From positions 1-20,977 of the forward strand of contig JAUXJK010000007.1 of NCBI GenBank assembly GCA_030624785.1: 20,977 nucleotides of DNA. The letters are read 5' to 3'. The DNA comes from Actinomycetes bacterium (lineage in GTDB: Bacteria; Actinomycetota; Thermoleophilia; Gaiellales; Gaiellaceae). A program made the position numbers and the translations under genes. Under the pieces are notes generated by a model. It had not been told where the DNA came from. It searched no databases and was given only the letters and a program-made list of their open reading frames with translations. Shown here piece after piece: positions 6,982 to 14,719 of the stretch. The first letter of the stretch is position 1. Each line of letters starts with the position of its first letter.

Positions 6982-7407
6982 TCACGGGATTGCGCTACCC
7001 GCGTCAATACTCTCGATCGTGAATGCGACAACGTCCTGAATCTCCTCGGCGGACAGCGTTCCGCCATAGCTCGGCATGCCGCCGCCCCCCGCGATGACCT
7101 GCTCGAAGATCACCTGGTAGCTCGAGCTGCGCCCGTCGAGAACGGGGCCGATGGTTCCGGTTGACCCAGCCGCCTCGAGCGTGTGGCAGTTGCCACATCC
7201 AGCCTGCGCAAACACGCTCTTGCCGACGAGGGCATCGCCGGTTTGAGGCGGCAGCGCAGGTTCGGCGACGGGCTCTGACTCGGGAGCCGACTGGCGAATC
7301 GTGGCATCGCCGCCGTCCACTGCCGAGGAGCTGACGATCACCACCACGACGACAACAACGACGCTGACGATCCCGACCCCGAGCGCTAGCCCAATTCTTC
7401 GATTCAC
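6982..7407 (-). CDS. Membrane-anchored monohaem cytochrome c (class I)
   Basis: This is a 141-residue protein. An uncleaved signal anchor or signal peptide (residues 5-26, mostly Val) is followed by a Ser/Glu/Pro linker and a small haem domain. The haem site CGNCH is at 71-75. The methionine ligand is probably Met111 in GGGGMPSYGG, and the final helix reads EEIQDVVAFTIES. The layout matches soluble c6/cbb3-type electron carriers on the outer face of the membrane. The start is GTG 7407 with only AAGG beside it. It lies 46 bases downstream of the DtxR-family gene and is convergent with the TrkA-C gene. Confidence 0.88.
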   Translation of the reverse strand: MNRRIGLALGVGIVSVVVVVVVVIVSSSAVDGGDATIRQSAPESEPVAEPALPPQTGDALVGKSVFAQAGCGNCHTLEAAGSTGTIGPVLDGRSSSYQVIFEQVIAGGGGMPSYGGTLSAEEIQDVVAFTIESIDAGSAIP

Positions 7408-7453
7408 CTTGGAGCCCTTGCGATCCTCTCACGTCGGCACCGCGAAAGTGCGG

Positions 7454-8110
7454 CTACGCGACACCAATCTGGGCGACCACTTCCATCGGCAGTGCGCGTT
7501 CCACCCCGTCGACGATCAGCGTCAAGCTCCGCTCAGACGCCGCTGACTTGACCAGGACGGATACGCCGGGAAGCAGGCCGAGCCCGCAAAGCTCTTCGAG
7601 AATCTCCTCGCCACTGTCGGGCACCCGCCTGATGGTGACCTGTTGACCTTCGCCAACGTCAGAAAGCGCTCTGAGCTCTTCGGTCGCCACATTCAGATCG
7701 AGGTCAGGGATCGGATCGCCATGCGGATCGTGCGTGGGGTGCCCCAGCGACGCGTCGATCTGCGCCTCGAGGCGCTCGGACAGGGCATGCTCGAGCCTGT
7801 CGGCCTCGTCGTGGACGTCAGCAAGTGGAACGGAGAGCGACTCCGCCAGGTAGCGCTCGAGCAGCCGGTGGTGGCGGACGACCTCGAGGGCGTCACGCTC
7901 GCCCGCAACCGTGAGCGTGACGCCACGATAAGGCGTGTGTTCAACGAGGCCGCGGCTGGCCAGTTTCGTAACCATGCCGGTCGCCGATGCGGCCGTTACG
8001 TCCAAGGTCTCGGCGATCGCAGACGTCGTTGCGCGGCCGTCCTGTTTCTCAAGCTTGTAGATGACGCGCAGGTAGTCCTGCACGGACTCGCTGTGTTCCG
8101 CAGCCGGCAC
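7454..8110 (-). CDS. DtxR/MntR-family metal-dependent transcriptional regulator
   Basis: This 218-residue protein has three parts. The N-terminal winged helix (1-70) contains the recognition segment VTAASATGMVTKL. The metal-binding dimerisation domain (about 71-140) ends in GHPTHDPHGDPIP, as in DtxR and IdeR. The C-terminal FeoA/SH3-like domain spans about 150-218. At the primary metal site, Asp12 stands where DtxR has Met10 and MntR has Asp8, and Asp104-x-x-Glu107-His108 replaces the Cys-x-x-Glu-His of DtxR. This acid-rich set resembles manganese-sensing MntR more than iron-sensing DtxR; metal preference is an inference. GTG 8110 is the only good start. The likely role is metal-dependent repression of uptake genes. 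Confidence 0.87.
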   Translation of the reverse strand: MPAAEHSESVQDYLRVIYKLEKQDGRATTSAIAETLDVTAASATGMVTKLASRGLVEHTPYRGVTLTVAGERDALEVVRHHRLLERYLAESLSVPLADVHDEADRLEHALSERLEAQIDASLGHPTHDPHGDPIPDLDLNVATEELRALSDVGEGQQVTIRRVPDSGEEILEELCGLGLLPGVSVLVKSAASERSLTLIVDGVERALPMEVVAQIGVA

Positions 8111-8114
8111 GTAG

Positions 8115-8207
8115 CTACCCGATGAGAAGTCCAGTGAGATACATGATCAAGATGCCGGCGAGGAAGCCGCCGACTACATGTCCGGACGATAGTCCGCCCG
8201 CAGTAGG
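8115..8207 (-). other. Short hydrophobic frame, possible remnant of a membrane protein C-terminus (ZIP-like)
   Basis: Directly upstream of the DtxR-type gene, the minus strand has an open stretch ending at TAG 8115-8117. Its last 20 codons read VVGGFLAGILIMYLTGLLIG, a good transmembrane helix that resembles the last helix of ZIP-type metal transporters. An in-frame TAG lies about 31 codons upstream, and there is no ATG, GTG or TTG between. It could be the eroded 3' end of a transporter once paired with the regulator, or chance. Low confidence. Confidence 0.25.
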
Positions 8208-8256
8208 CCCGGTGACTACCTCAGGCTACGATTATCTCGCCCAGAGGAATCACGAC

Positions 8257-8664
8257 ATGGAGAGGACACCGTACGTGAGCAAGCTCAGCGCAGCAGAGTT
8301 GATCGATCTCGTCGAAAACCGCTACTTCCACAACGTCGACAACAAGAACCTGGAGCCGACCGTTGATTGCTTCAGCGAAGACGCCAAAATTCGTGTCGAA
8401 ACGGCCAAGGTCGAACATGTCGGCCGTGACGCGATCCGACACATGTTTGGCGACTTCATGCATGCCACGCCGACGATCTATCACGGCGGATTCAGTCACG
8501 TCGTCGACGTCGAGAACCAGCTCATCGCATCGCAGTTCCTCGCGAAGAACAACTACGACGACGGCAGCGAAGTCAAGATGAACAACTGCAACTTTTTCGT
8601 CGTCGAAGACGGACGCTTTGCCCGCGTCACGGTGTACATGAGCGACGAGAACCCGCTCGTCTGA
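8257..8664 (+). CDS. SnoaL-like / NTF2-fold protein
   Basis: This is a 135-residue soluble protein. ATG 8257 is preceded by AGAGGA (8243-8248). GTG 8275 with GAGAGGA ahead of it is an equally credible alternative and removes six residues. The helical N-terminus (AAELIDLVENRYFHNVDNKNLEPTVDCFSEDAKIRV), the GRDAIRHMFGDF helix and the strands HVVDVENQLIASQFLAKNNY and NFFVVEDGRFARVTVYM give the cone-shaped NTF2/SnoaL fold. Such proteins are cyclases, isomerases, dehydratases or ring-hydroxylating dioxygenase beta-like subunits. The sequence does not say which. It is monocistronic, closed by a strong hairpin. Confidence 0.75.
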   Translation: MERTPYVSKLSAAELIDLVENRYFHNVDNKNLEPTVDCFSEDAKIRVETAKVEHVGRDAIRHMFGDFMHATPTIYHGGFSHVVDVENQLIASQFLAKNNYDDGSEVKMNNCNFFVVEDGRFARVTVYMSDENPLV

Positions 8665-8680
8665 CCAACCCTGTTGAAAC

Positions 8681-8729
8681 GGGGAATGACCGAGACGAGC
8701 GCCGCTGCTCATCTCGGTCATTGTTCCCG
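8681..8729 (+). terminator. Strong stem-loop terminator after the SnoaL-like gene
   Basis: AATGACCGAGA (8685-8695) pairs perfectly with TCTCGGTCATT (8712-8722). Inside it, after one C-A mismatch, GAGC pairs with GCTC around a 6-base loop GCCGCT. GGG/CCC at the base adds pairs with a small bulge. It starts about 17 bases after the stop. No T-tract follows, as is common for terminators in GC-rich actinobacteria. Confidence 0.75.
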
Positions 8730-9059
8730 CCTTCCCGGGGCAAACATGCCAAAGGTCGAGAGTTGTCACGCACAACTACCGGGCCGGATTAACTCATCAG
8801 GTCAAACACGGTGAATTGAGTGGTTCGCATACAAGACGTGACGTACGCCCCAAAACCTGCGAGAGCCGACGCAAATTCACCCTTCCGGTGGAGGCCATCC
8901 GCCTTCCGGTGGAGCCCATCCGGTATCTCTGCTCCGAGTGGAAATATCCCCCGTTCGAGGGCCCCCAACCCTTGCCTGTCACCTAGCCATGGGTCATCAT
9001 GGGTTAATGCGGCGATCGGCAGCCTCGTCTAGGGAAAACCACCTGCTCGGCATACGATC
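8730..9059. other. Gene-free region upstream of the ACP/ligase cassette
   Basis: These 330 bases carry no convincing gene on either strand; the only open frames are short, proline- and arginine-rich and lack ribosome-binding sites. The region holds a two-copy 21-bp tandem repeat (8881-8922) and a short repeated CATGGGT (8988 and 8998). It must hold the promoter for the downstream operon, but no clear -35/-10 pair is visible. Confidence 0.5.
8881..8922. repeat. Two-copy 21-bp tandem repeat
   Basis: Positions 8881-8901 and 8902-8922 are consecutive 21-base units that begin CCTTCCGGTGGAG. They differ at one position (G versus C after GGAG). They lie about 140-180 bases before the cassette's first gene and could be repeated operator sites or a simple duplication. 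Confidence 0.8.
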
Positions 9060-10052
9060 GTGACCCAGATGACAAGCCAGGTGCCCCCGATACCCGACCC
9101 AATGTCAGATACCAGCCAAACAGCGGCCGTCGAGCGCCTGTACCCGGACGATTTCGCCCGCGTGTACCCGCTACTCGAGCGGCACGGCCCAGCTATCTCG
9201 AAAGATCAGTGGCGCACTCTGTTCGACTACGGGTTTCAGCGAGACGAAGAACACGTCGGCTACGGACTGGTCGATGGCGACGCCGTGGTCGGCTACGTCG
9301 GGCTCATCTTCAGCCAACGCGACATCAGCGATAACGTCGAGCGCCTCTGCAACGCCACGAGTTGGATCGTCGACGACGCCTACCGGCAGTCGAGCCTCGA
9401 CCTGATGCTTCCGGTAATCCGGCTCAAGGGCCATGTGCTGACCGACTTCAGCCCGGCACCCGACGTGGCCCGCTGGTGCGTGCGCTGGGGGTTCAAGGAA
9501 CTTGAGAAGCACGCGCGAGTGCTGTGGACCACCGGTCTGCCGACACCCCGACGAGCGCAGGCAGCAATCACGACACGCCCCGAAGAGATGAGCAAACATC
9601 TTGCGGACGAGGAGCTACAGATTCTCACCGACCATCAGCCGTTCTCGGGCTGCAAGCACCTTCTAGTCAAGGCTGATGGCCGACTGTGCTACCTGCTCTA
9701 CACCCATGTGCCGCGCACACTCGGCTTGAGCTATGCCCATGTGTTGTACGCGAGCGATCCCGAAGTATTTGCCCGACACAGCGTGCAGATTCGTCGCGCG
9801 CTGGCTCGTGAGACAAGAACGCGCTTCATCGCGATCGACGAGCGGCACGTGCGCGGCTTGAAGCTTCCCAGGGCCCACACGGTCACGATGTCCGTACCTC
9901 GCTTCTATCGTTCAGACGACGTGAAGCCGGAGCACATTGACAGCCTCTACTCCGAGATGGCGATGCTCGGCCTGAGCTCTTATTCGGTGCCGTTTCCCTC
10001 ACCGCGTCGCCAATCGCTCCTTTCGAAGTCGAGCACGGGAGAGAAGTCGTGA
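9060..10052 (+). CDS. GNAT-like N-acyltransferase of the ACP cassette
   Basis: This is a 330-residue protein. The first half reads as a GNAT acetyl/acyltransferase: an N-terminal helix pair (FARVYPLLERHG), the strands GYGLVDGDAVVGYVGLIFS, and the WIVDDAYRQSSLDLMLPVIR segment where GNATs bind the CoA pyrophosphate. The canonical R/Q-x-x-G-x-G/A loop is not sharp, so the call is fold-level. The second half (about 170-330) has no motif I recognise. GTG 9060 is the longest start; ATG 9069 and ATG 9102 are possible, and none has a clear ribosome-binding site. Its TGA overlaps the GTG of the ACP gene (GTGA), so it is translationally coupled to the ACP. It may acylate, or receive a group from, the carrier-bound product; that is inference. 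Confidence 0.6.
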   Translation: MTQMTSQVPPIPDPMSDTSQTAAVERLYPDDFARVYPLLERHGPAISKDQWRTLFDYGFQRDEEHVGYGLVDGDAVVGYVGLIFSQRDISDNVERLCNATSWIVDDAYRQSSLDLMLPVIRLKGHVLTDFSPAPDVARWCVRWGFKELEKHARVLWTTGLPTPRRAQAAITTRPEEMSKHLADEELQILTDHQPFSGCKHLLVKADGRLCYLLYTHVPRTLGLSYAHVLYASDPEVFARHSVQIRRALARETRTRFIAIDERHVRGLKLPRAHTVTMSVPRFYRSDDVKPEHIDSLYSEMAMLGLSSYSVPFPSPRRQSLLSKSSTGEKS

Positions 10053-10318
10053 GCGCTAGCGATATCACGCCGCTCGTTCGGGCGTTCATCACCGAAGAGT
10101 TTGGCGTGCCTGCCAATCAGGAGATCGGCGACGACGAGTCGCTCCTCGGAGGCGGCTTCGTTGATTCGATGGGGATCCTGGCTCTTATCGATTTCATTGA
10201 GTCCGACCTGGGTGTTGCCGTCGGCGAGGATGACCTGGTCGCCACCAACTTTGAGTCAATCGCGGCCATCCGCGAGTTCGTCGAGGGCAAGCGCCGCCAC
10301 GCGGCGTCTGCGGCCTGA
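10049..10318 (+). CDS. Acyl carrier protein
   Basis: This is an 89-residue acidic carrier protein. The phosphopantetheine attachment serine is Ser40 in GGGFVDSMGILALI, the carrier-protein motif DSM in place of the fatty-acid ACP's DSL. Helix 1 (DITPLVRAFITEEFG), DDESLLGGG before the serine, and helix 3/4 (VAVGEDDLVATNFESIAAIREFVEG) complete the four-helix bundle. GTG 10049 overlaps the GNAT-like stop by four bases, and the ligase begins two bases after its own stop, so the three are one transcript. Being paired with a dedicated AMP ligase and a PLP decarboxylase, it is most likely a specialised carrier and not the fatty-acid-synthesis ACP. Confidence 0.9.
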   Translation: MSASDITPLVRAFITEEFGVPANQEIGDDESLLGGGFVDSMGILALIDFIESDLGVAVGEDDLVATNFESIAAIREFVEGKRRHAASAA

Positions 10319-10320
10319 GC

Positions 10321-11907
10321 GTGTCCACCTCCTCGATGTACGGCCTCATCCACGAGATGCTCGTTGCAAGCACGGCGCGAACTCCGGACGCCGAGGCCCT
10401 GGTGCACGGCAATCGACGCCTCACCTTCGCGCAGACACAGATGCAGGTCGCAAGTCTGGCCGCAGGATTACGAGCCGCCGGCGTTGCACGGGGTGATCGC
10501 GTTGGCATCTATCTGCCGGCGTGCCTCGAGCAGGCGATCTCGATCTTTGGCGTTTGTGAAGCCGACGCCGTGTACGTCCCAGTGAACTCAGGTCTCTACC
10601 CTGACCAGGTCACGCACATCGCCGCAGACTGCCAGATGAAGGCGCTGATCACCAGCGCTGATCAGGTCGAGAAGCTCGCGGACACGTTCGCGGCGGTTCC
10701 GAGCCTCGACGTCACGATCGTGGTCGCCGACGCAGCGACGCAGGGGCCAGTATCAGTTGACCGTCTCGACTTTCATGAACTCTGCTCGGACGACGCAGCG
10801 CCCATCGCGGCCGGCGCATGTATCCCACGCGACCTAGCGGCTCTCATCTACACGTCAGGGTCGACCGGAAAGCCCAAGGGCGTGATGTTGAGCCACGAAC
10901 AGGTGGTTGCCGGCGCTTCGATCGTGTCGGAGTATCTCGAGATCACCGCCGCTGATCGAATCCTCGCCGTGCTGCCCTTCAGCTTTGACGCCGGCATGAA
11001 TCAGCTCACAACGTCGATTCAGCAAGGCAGCGCGCTGGTGATCGCGAACTGGGTGTTCGGACGGGACATCGTGAAACTGCTCGAGCGCGAGCGGATCACC
11101 GGTCTCGCTGGCGTTCCCACGCTCTGGGGCCTGCTCGCTCGCCGCGACTCAGGCCTCGCAAAGACTCCACCACCCAACCTTCGCTACATCACGAACACCG
11201 GCGGCGCGATGCCCGAAAGCGTCCTCGCCAGACTCCGTGAGCTCTTGCCAGCGACGAGCGTGTACCTGATGTACGGCCTCACGGAGGCGTTCCGTTCGAC
11301 CTACCTGCCACCGGAGGAGCTAGATCGGCGTCCAGGGTCGATGGGCAAGGCCATTCCCAAGACCGAAATCCTCGTCGTCAACGACGACGGCGAGCTATGC
11401 GGTCCCGGTGAGACGGGCGAGCTCGTGCACCGCGGGCCGACAGTGTCGATGGGCTACTGGGGTCGGCCAGACCTAACGAACGAGGTTCTCCGACCGCACC
11501 CGCTCGCGCCCGCGGAGCTCGGCCAGAGCGAAACCGTGTGCTACTCCGGCGACCTCGTGCGCACCGACGAGGATGGCTTTCTCTACTTCATCGCTCGACG
11601 AGACGCGATGATCAAATCTTCGGGATATCGCATCAGCCCAACCGAGGTCGAGGCAATGTTGCTCGAGAGCGGCCAGCTCGATCTTGCGGCCGTCGTCGGC
11701 GTGCCCGACGAGCTACTCGGAGCCCGCATTCGCGCATTCGTCGTTCCAAGCAACGGCACGGTCGACAGGAAGGAACTCATCAGCTTCTGCGCAGAACGCA
11801 TGCCGCGCTACATGGTGCCCCACTCGGTGGAAATTGTCGATGACCTGCCCAGAACGACGAGTGGCAAGATCGACTACCCAGCGTTGCGTAGTGTTCCCGC
11901 GACCTGA
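10321..11907 (+). CDS. AMP-forming acyl/aminoacyl ligase (exosortase-A-associated ligase type)
   Basis: This is a 528-residue ANL-superfamily enzyme that activates a carboxylate with ATP and transfers it to a thiol, here probably the adjacent ACP. The visible core motifs are the P-loop YTSGSTGKPKG (177-187), YGLTEAF (318-324), YSGD (408-411), the hinge region FIARRDAMIKSSGYRISPTEVE, and the catalytic Lys516 in TTSGKID. The stretch around 318-380 (TEAFRSTYLPPEELDRRPGS, then MGKAIP and GELVHRGP) is the pattern I associate with the AMP-forming ligase family found beside exosortase A. No exosortase or PEP-CTERM protein lies in the window. GTG 10321 follows the ACP stop by two bases. Substrate specificity is not readable; the decarboxylase downstream suggests an amino acid. 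Confidence 0.9.
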   Translation: MSTSSMYGLIHEMLVASTARTPDAEALVHGNRRLTFAQTQMQVASLAAGLRAAGVARGDRVGIYLPACLEQAISIFGVCEADAVYVPVNSGLYPDQVTHIAADCQMKALITSADQVEKLADTFAAVPSLDVTIVVADAATQGPVSVDRLDFHELCSDDAAPIAAGACIPRDLAALIYTSGSTGKPKGVMLSHEQVVAGASIVSEYLEITAADRILAVLPFSFDAGMNQLTTSIQQGSALVIANWVFGRDIVKLLERERITGLAGVPTLWGLLARRDSGLAKTPPPNLRYITNTGGAMPESVLARLRELLPATSVYLMYGLTEAFRSTYLPPEELDRRPGSMGKAIPKTEILVVNDDGELCGPGETGELVHRGPTVSMGYWGRPDLTNEVLRPHPLAPAELGQSETVCYSGDLVRTDEDGFLYFIARRDAMIKSSGYRISPTEVEAMLLESGQLDLAAVVGVPDELLGARIRAFVVPSNGTVDRKELISFCAERMPRYMVPHSVEIVDDLPRTTSGKIDYPALRSVPAT

Positions 11908-11923
11908 GCCAGCCGCCAGCAGC

Positions 11924-11963
11924 CGCCGCAACAACTGCGGCGCGGAGGGCTCGGAAACGAGCC
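11924..11963. other. Pair of hairpins between ligase and decarboxylase
   Basis: Two perfect stem-loops lie in the 78-base gap. CGCCGCA (11924-11930) pairs with TGCGGCG (11936-11942) around ACAAC. GGCTCG (11948-11953) pairs with CGAGCC (11958-11963) around a GAAA tetraloop. No T-tract follows. They may stabilise or partly terminate the message between the ligase and the decarboxylase. Confidence 0.5.
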
Positions 11964-11985
11964 GCCGAGCCGGGTGCCCTCGTCA

Positions 11986-13317
11986 ATGAGCCGATCCGAC
12001 GACATGGAGCGGGTCGACAAGCTACTCGCGCGAAGCTTCGGCGTTGCGAACGGGCACCTTCTCGTTGCTGGCCTCGACATCGATGACCTCGCTGCTACCT
12101 ATGGCACGCCACTCTTCGTGTACGACCGCGCTCGCGTCGAGGCGCAGCTGAACACGCTCAACCAGGTGTTACCCGATTCTTTCGACCTCTTCTACTCGAT
12201 CAAGGCCAATCCGAACGCGTCGATCCTGCGCTACCTGCACGCCGCCGGATGCGGGCTCGAGATCGCGTCGGCGGGAGAGTTCCATCAGGCTCTAGCTGCT
12301 GGTTGTCCGGCCGAGCGCATCATCTTCGCGGGACCCGGCAAGACCATGGACGAACTCGAGCTTGTCGTCTCCTCAGGGATCGGCGAGATTCACGCTGAGT
12401 CGCAAACGGAGATTGAACGGCTAGCAGAGGTTTGCGATCGCCTCGAGCGCTCCGTTCACGTTGCGCTGCGCGTGAATCCGAGCGAGGAGGTTGCGGGCGG
12501 CGCGATGCGCATGGGCGGAACCTCGAGCCCGTTCGGCATTGATGAAGAGGCCCTGGAAGACGCGCTCGCACGTCTGCTCGCACACGAGCGGCTCACCTTT
12601 GCGGGAATTCATCTGTTCACCGGCACGCAGATCCTCGACCACGAGATTCTCGCTGCCCAGTACCGTCGCGGCATCGAGATCGGCCGACGCGCTTCAAAGC
12701 AGGCCGCTCGCGCGCTGATGACCATCGACTTCGGCGGGGGGCTCGGGGTTCCATACTTTCCCGGCGAAGAGGCAATCAATCTTCAGGGGCTTGGCCAGGA
12801 GTTGGCGGCATTGATGGCTGAGATCGCCGACGACCCAGCGTTTGCCGGTACGCGTTTCGTGCTCGAGCCTGGCCGCTTCCTCGTAGGTGAGGCCGGGGTC
12901 TACGTGTCGCGAATTACTGACGTCAAGGTGTCCCGTGACAAGAAGTTCCTGATCATGGATGGCGGAATGCATCATCACCTTGCGGCGTCAGGAAACCTCG
13001 GCATGGTCATCAAGCGAAACTTTCCGGCGGCCGTGGCTACGAAACTCGACGTGGCTGAGCGCGAGACGGTCGATATCGTCGGACCGCTCTGTACACCGCT
13101 CGACACCGTGGGTCGCTCGGTGGCACTCCCGCCCGCCGAAATAGGAGATCTGGTGGCCATCTTCCAGTCAGGTGCCTACGCCCGCGCGGCGAGCCCACTC
13201 GGCTTCTTGAGCCATCGATCACCACCTGAGGTGTGGGCCGACGATGGCGCTCATACGCTGATCCGCAGGCGCGGCGACAGCGCCGACTACCTGCTCGACC
13301 AGCCCGACTTCTCGTGA
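11986..13317 (+). CDS. Fold-III PLP-dependent decarboxylase (LysA/BtrK-like), carrier-linked type
   Basis: This is a 443-residue alanine-racemase-fold decarboxylase. The PLP lysine is Lys73 in FYSIKANPN. The phosphate-binding glycine loop is DFGGGLG (248-254), EPGR is at 294-297, the active-site cysteine supplied by the partner subunit is Cys369 in GPLCTPLD, and the dimer-interface tyrosine is in SGAYA (395-399). Diaminopimelate decarboxylases have CESGD where this has CTPLD, as in the exosortase-A-associated decarboxylase group. Beside an ACP it recalls BtrK, which decarboxylates a glutamyl group on the BtrI carrier. ATG 11986 is chosen; GTG 11974 and ATG 12004 are possible. The stop is one base from the convergent pntB stop, with no terminator between. 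Confidence 0.9.
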   Translation: MSRSDDMERVDKLLARSFGVANGHLLVAGLDIDDLAATYGTPLFVYDRARVEAQLNTLNQVLPDSFDLFYSIKANPNASILRYLHAAGCGLEIASAGEFHQALAAGCPAERIIFAGPGKTMDELELVVSSGIGEIHAESQTEIERLAEVCDRLERSVHVALRVNPSEEVAGGAMRMGGTSSPFGIDEEALEDALARLLAHERLTFAGIHLFTGTQILDHEILAAQYRRGIEIGRRASKQAARALMTIDFGGGLGVPYFPGEEAINLQGLGQELAALMAEIADDPAFAGTRFVLEPGRFLVGEAGVYVSRITDVKVSRDKKFLIMDGGMHHHLAASGNLGMVIKRNFPAAVATKLDVAERETVDIVGPLCTPLDTVGRSVALPPAEIGDLVAIFQSGAYARAASPLGFLSHRSPPEVWADDGAHTLIRRRGDSADYLLDQPDFS

Positions 13318-13318
13318 G

Positions 13319-14719
13319 CTAGAGCTCCGCGATCGCGCTGGCGATCTCGTTTGCTGCGGCCTTCGCATCGGAGAACAGCATCGAGGTCTTGTCGTCGTAG
13401 AACAGATCGTTGTCGATACCCGCGAAACCCGGGCTCATCGAACGTTTGATCACGATCACCTGCCGCGCCTGATCGACCTCGATGATCGGCATGCCGGCGA
13501 TCGGGCTGTTTGGGTCGGTCTTCGCTGCTGGATTCGTCACATCGTTTGCCCCTACAACGATCGCGACGTCGGTTTGGGGCATATCCGGGTTGATGTCGTC
13601 CATCTCAACGAGGTCCTCGTACTCGACGTCGGCTTCGGCAAGCAGCACGTTCATATGGCCAGGCATCCGCCCTGCCACCGGGTGAATCGCGTAGCGCACC
13701 GTCACGCCCCTCTGACCAAGAGCGTCAGCCATCTCCTTGATCGCGTGCTGTGCCTGCGCGACCGCGAGGCCATAGCCGGGCACGATCACGACCGAGTCTG
13801 CGTAGGCCAGCATGATCGCCGCATCCTGCGAGCCGATCGACGTATGCGGTCGTTGCTCCGAGCTTCCGGAACCAACCGGCGCACCACCGAAACCCGCGAA
13901 GAGGATGTTGCCGACCGACCGGTTCATCGCCGTGGCCATCTCGAGCGTCAAGATCGTCCCCGAGGAGCCCACCAGCGTTCCCGCGACGATCAGCGCGATG
14001 TTGTCCAGAGCGAAGCCGGCGCCTGCTGCTGCCAGGCCGGTGCAGGCGTTCAACAAGGAGATGACGACGGGCATATCGGCGCCGCCAATAGGTAGCACGA
14101 CCATCAAGCCGAGCACGCCTGCGGCGACCAAGACCGCAATGAAAAGCCCTTCGGACGGGCTGTCGCGATCAACCGCAAGGACGACGCAGAGCGCAATGAT
14201 CCCGACAAGCAGCAGCGCGTTGATCACCTGCTGGCCTGGCAGCTTTACCGAAGCCCCGCTGATGAGGCCCTGGAGCTTGCCGAAGGCCACATTCGAGCCC
14301 CAGAACGACACTGAACCGATGACGGTCGCGAACAGGATCGGAATGAACTCTTCAAGCCCGAAACCCTCGCTCACGTGGCGGAACTCAGACCACGCAATGA
14401 GTGCAACCGCACCGCCGCCCAGACCGTTGTAGAGCGCCACAAGTTGGGGCATCTCGGTCATCTGAACGCGGATCGATGCGACGACTCCGATGGCCGTTCC
14501 GATGATCAGTCCGGTAGCGATCAATGGCCAGTTGCCGATCACGTCAGTAGCCAACGTGGCTGCGACGGCGATCGCCATTCCGCCCGCGGCTATCCAGTTT
14601 CCTCGTCGAGCCGTCCTTGGATGCGTGCCCTGGCGCACGCCAAAGATGAAGAGAACGAACGCCACGATGTAACACACCGCAAGCGCATCGGAGTCAAGAG
14701 CTAGTGCGCCAAGGGTCAC
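13319..14719 (-). CDS. pntB: NAD(P) transhydrogenase beta subunit
   Basis: This 466-residue protein has the family's length. The N-terminal two thirds are hydrophobic, with about nine membrane helices including MPQLVALYNGLGGGA and SVKLPGQQVINALLL. The C-terminal domain III binds NADP(H): GYGLAVAQAQ (315-324), HPVAGRMPGHMNVLLAEA (346-363), GANDVTNP (390-397) and KRSMSPGFAGIDN (425-437). With PntA it couples proton entry to hydride transfer from NADH to NADP+, so it supplies NADPH. Its GTG start (14719) overlaps the stop of the upstream subunit by four bases. It is the last gene of a six-gene minus-strand operon and ends one base from the convergent decarboxylase. Confidence 0.97.
   Translation of the reverse strand: MTLGALALDSDALAVCYIVAFVLFIFGVRQGTHPRTARRGNWIAAGGMAIAVAATLATDVIGNWPLIATGLIIGTAIGVVASIRVQMTEMPQLVALYNGLGGGAVALIAWSEFRHVSEGFGLEEFIPILFATVIGSVSFWGSNVAFGKLQGLISGASVKLPGQQVINALLLVGIIALCVVLAVDRDSPSEGLFIAVLVAAGVLGLMVVLPIGGADMPVVISLLNACTGLAAAGAGFALDNIALIVAGTLVGSSGTILTLEMATAMNRSVGNILFAGFGGAPVGSGSSEQRPHTSIGSQDAAIMLAYADSVVIVPGYGLAVAQAQHAIKEMADALGQRGVTVRYAIHPVAGRMPGHMNVLLAEADVEYEDLVEMDDINPDMPQTDVAIVVGANDVTNPAAKTDPNSPIAGMPIIEVDQARQVIVIKRSMSPGFAGIDNDLFYDDKTSMLFSDAKAAANEIASAIAEL

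Noticed and set aside
8221..8775. Minus-strand 184-codon frame over the SnoaL-like gene
   Set aside because: Val/Asp-rich antisense shadow; the plus-strand frame has a ribosome-binding site, an NTF2-type pattern and a terminator.
9060..13317. Exosortase/PEP-CTERM system
   Set aside because: The ligase and decarboxylase look like exosortase-A partners, but no exosortase, PEP-CTERM sorting signal or polysaccharide genes lie in the window.
13574..14432. Plus-strand open frames across pntB
   Set aside because: Antisense to a certain pntB; low-complexity Ala/Thr/Pro or Arg/His-rich translations with no motif.
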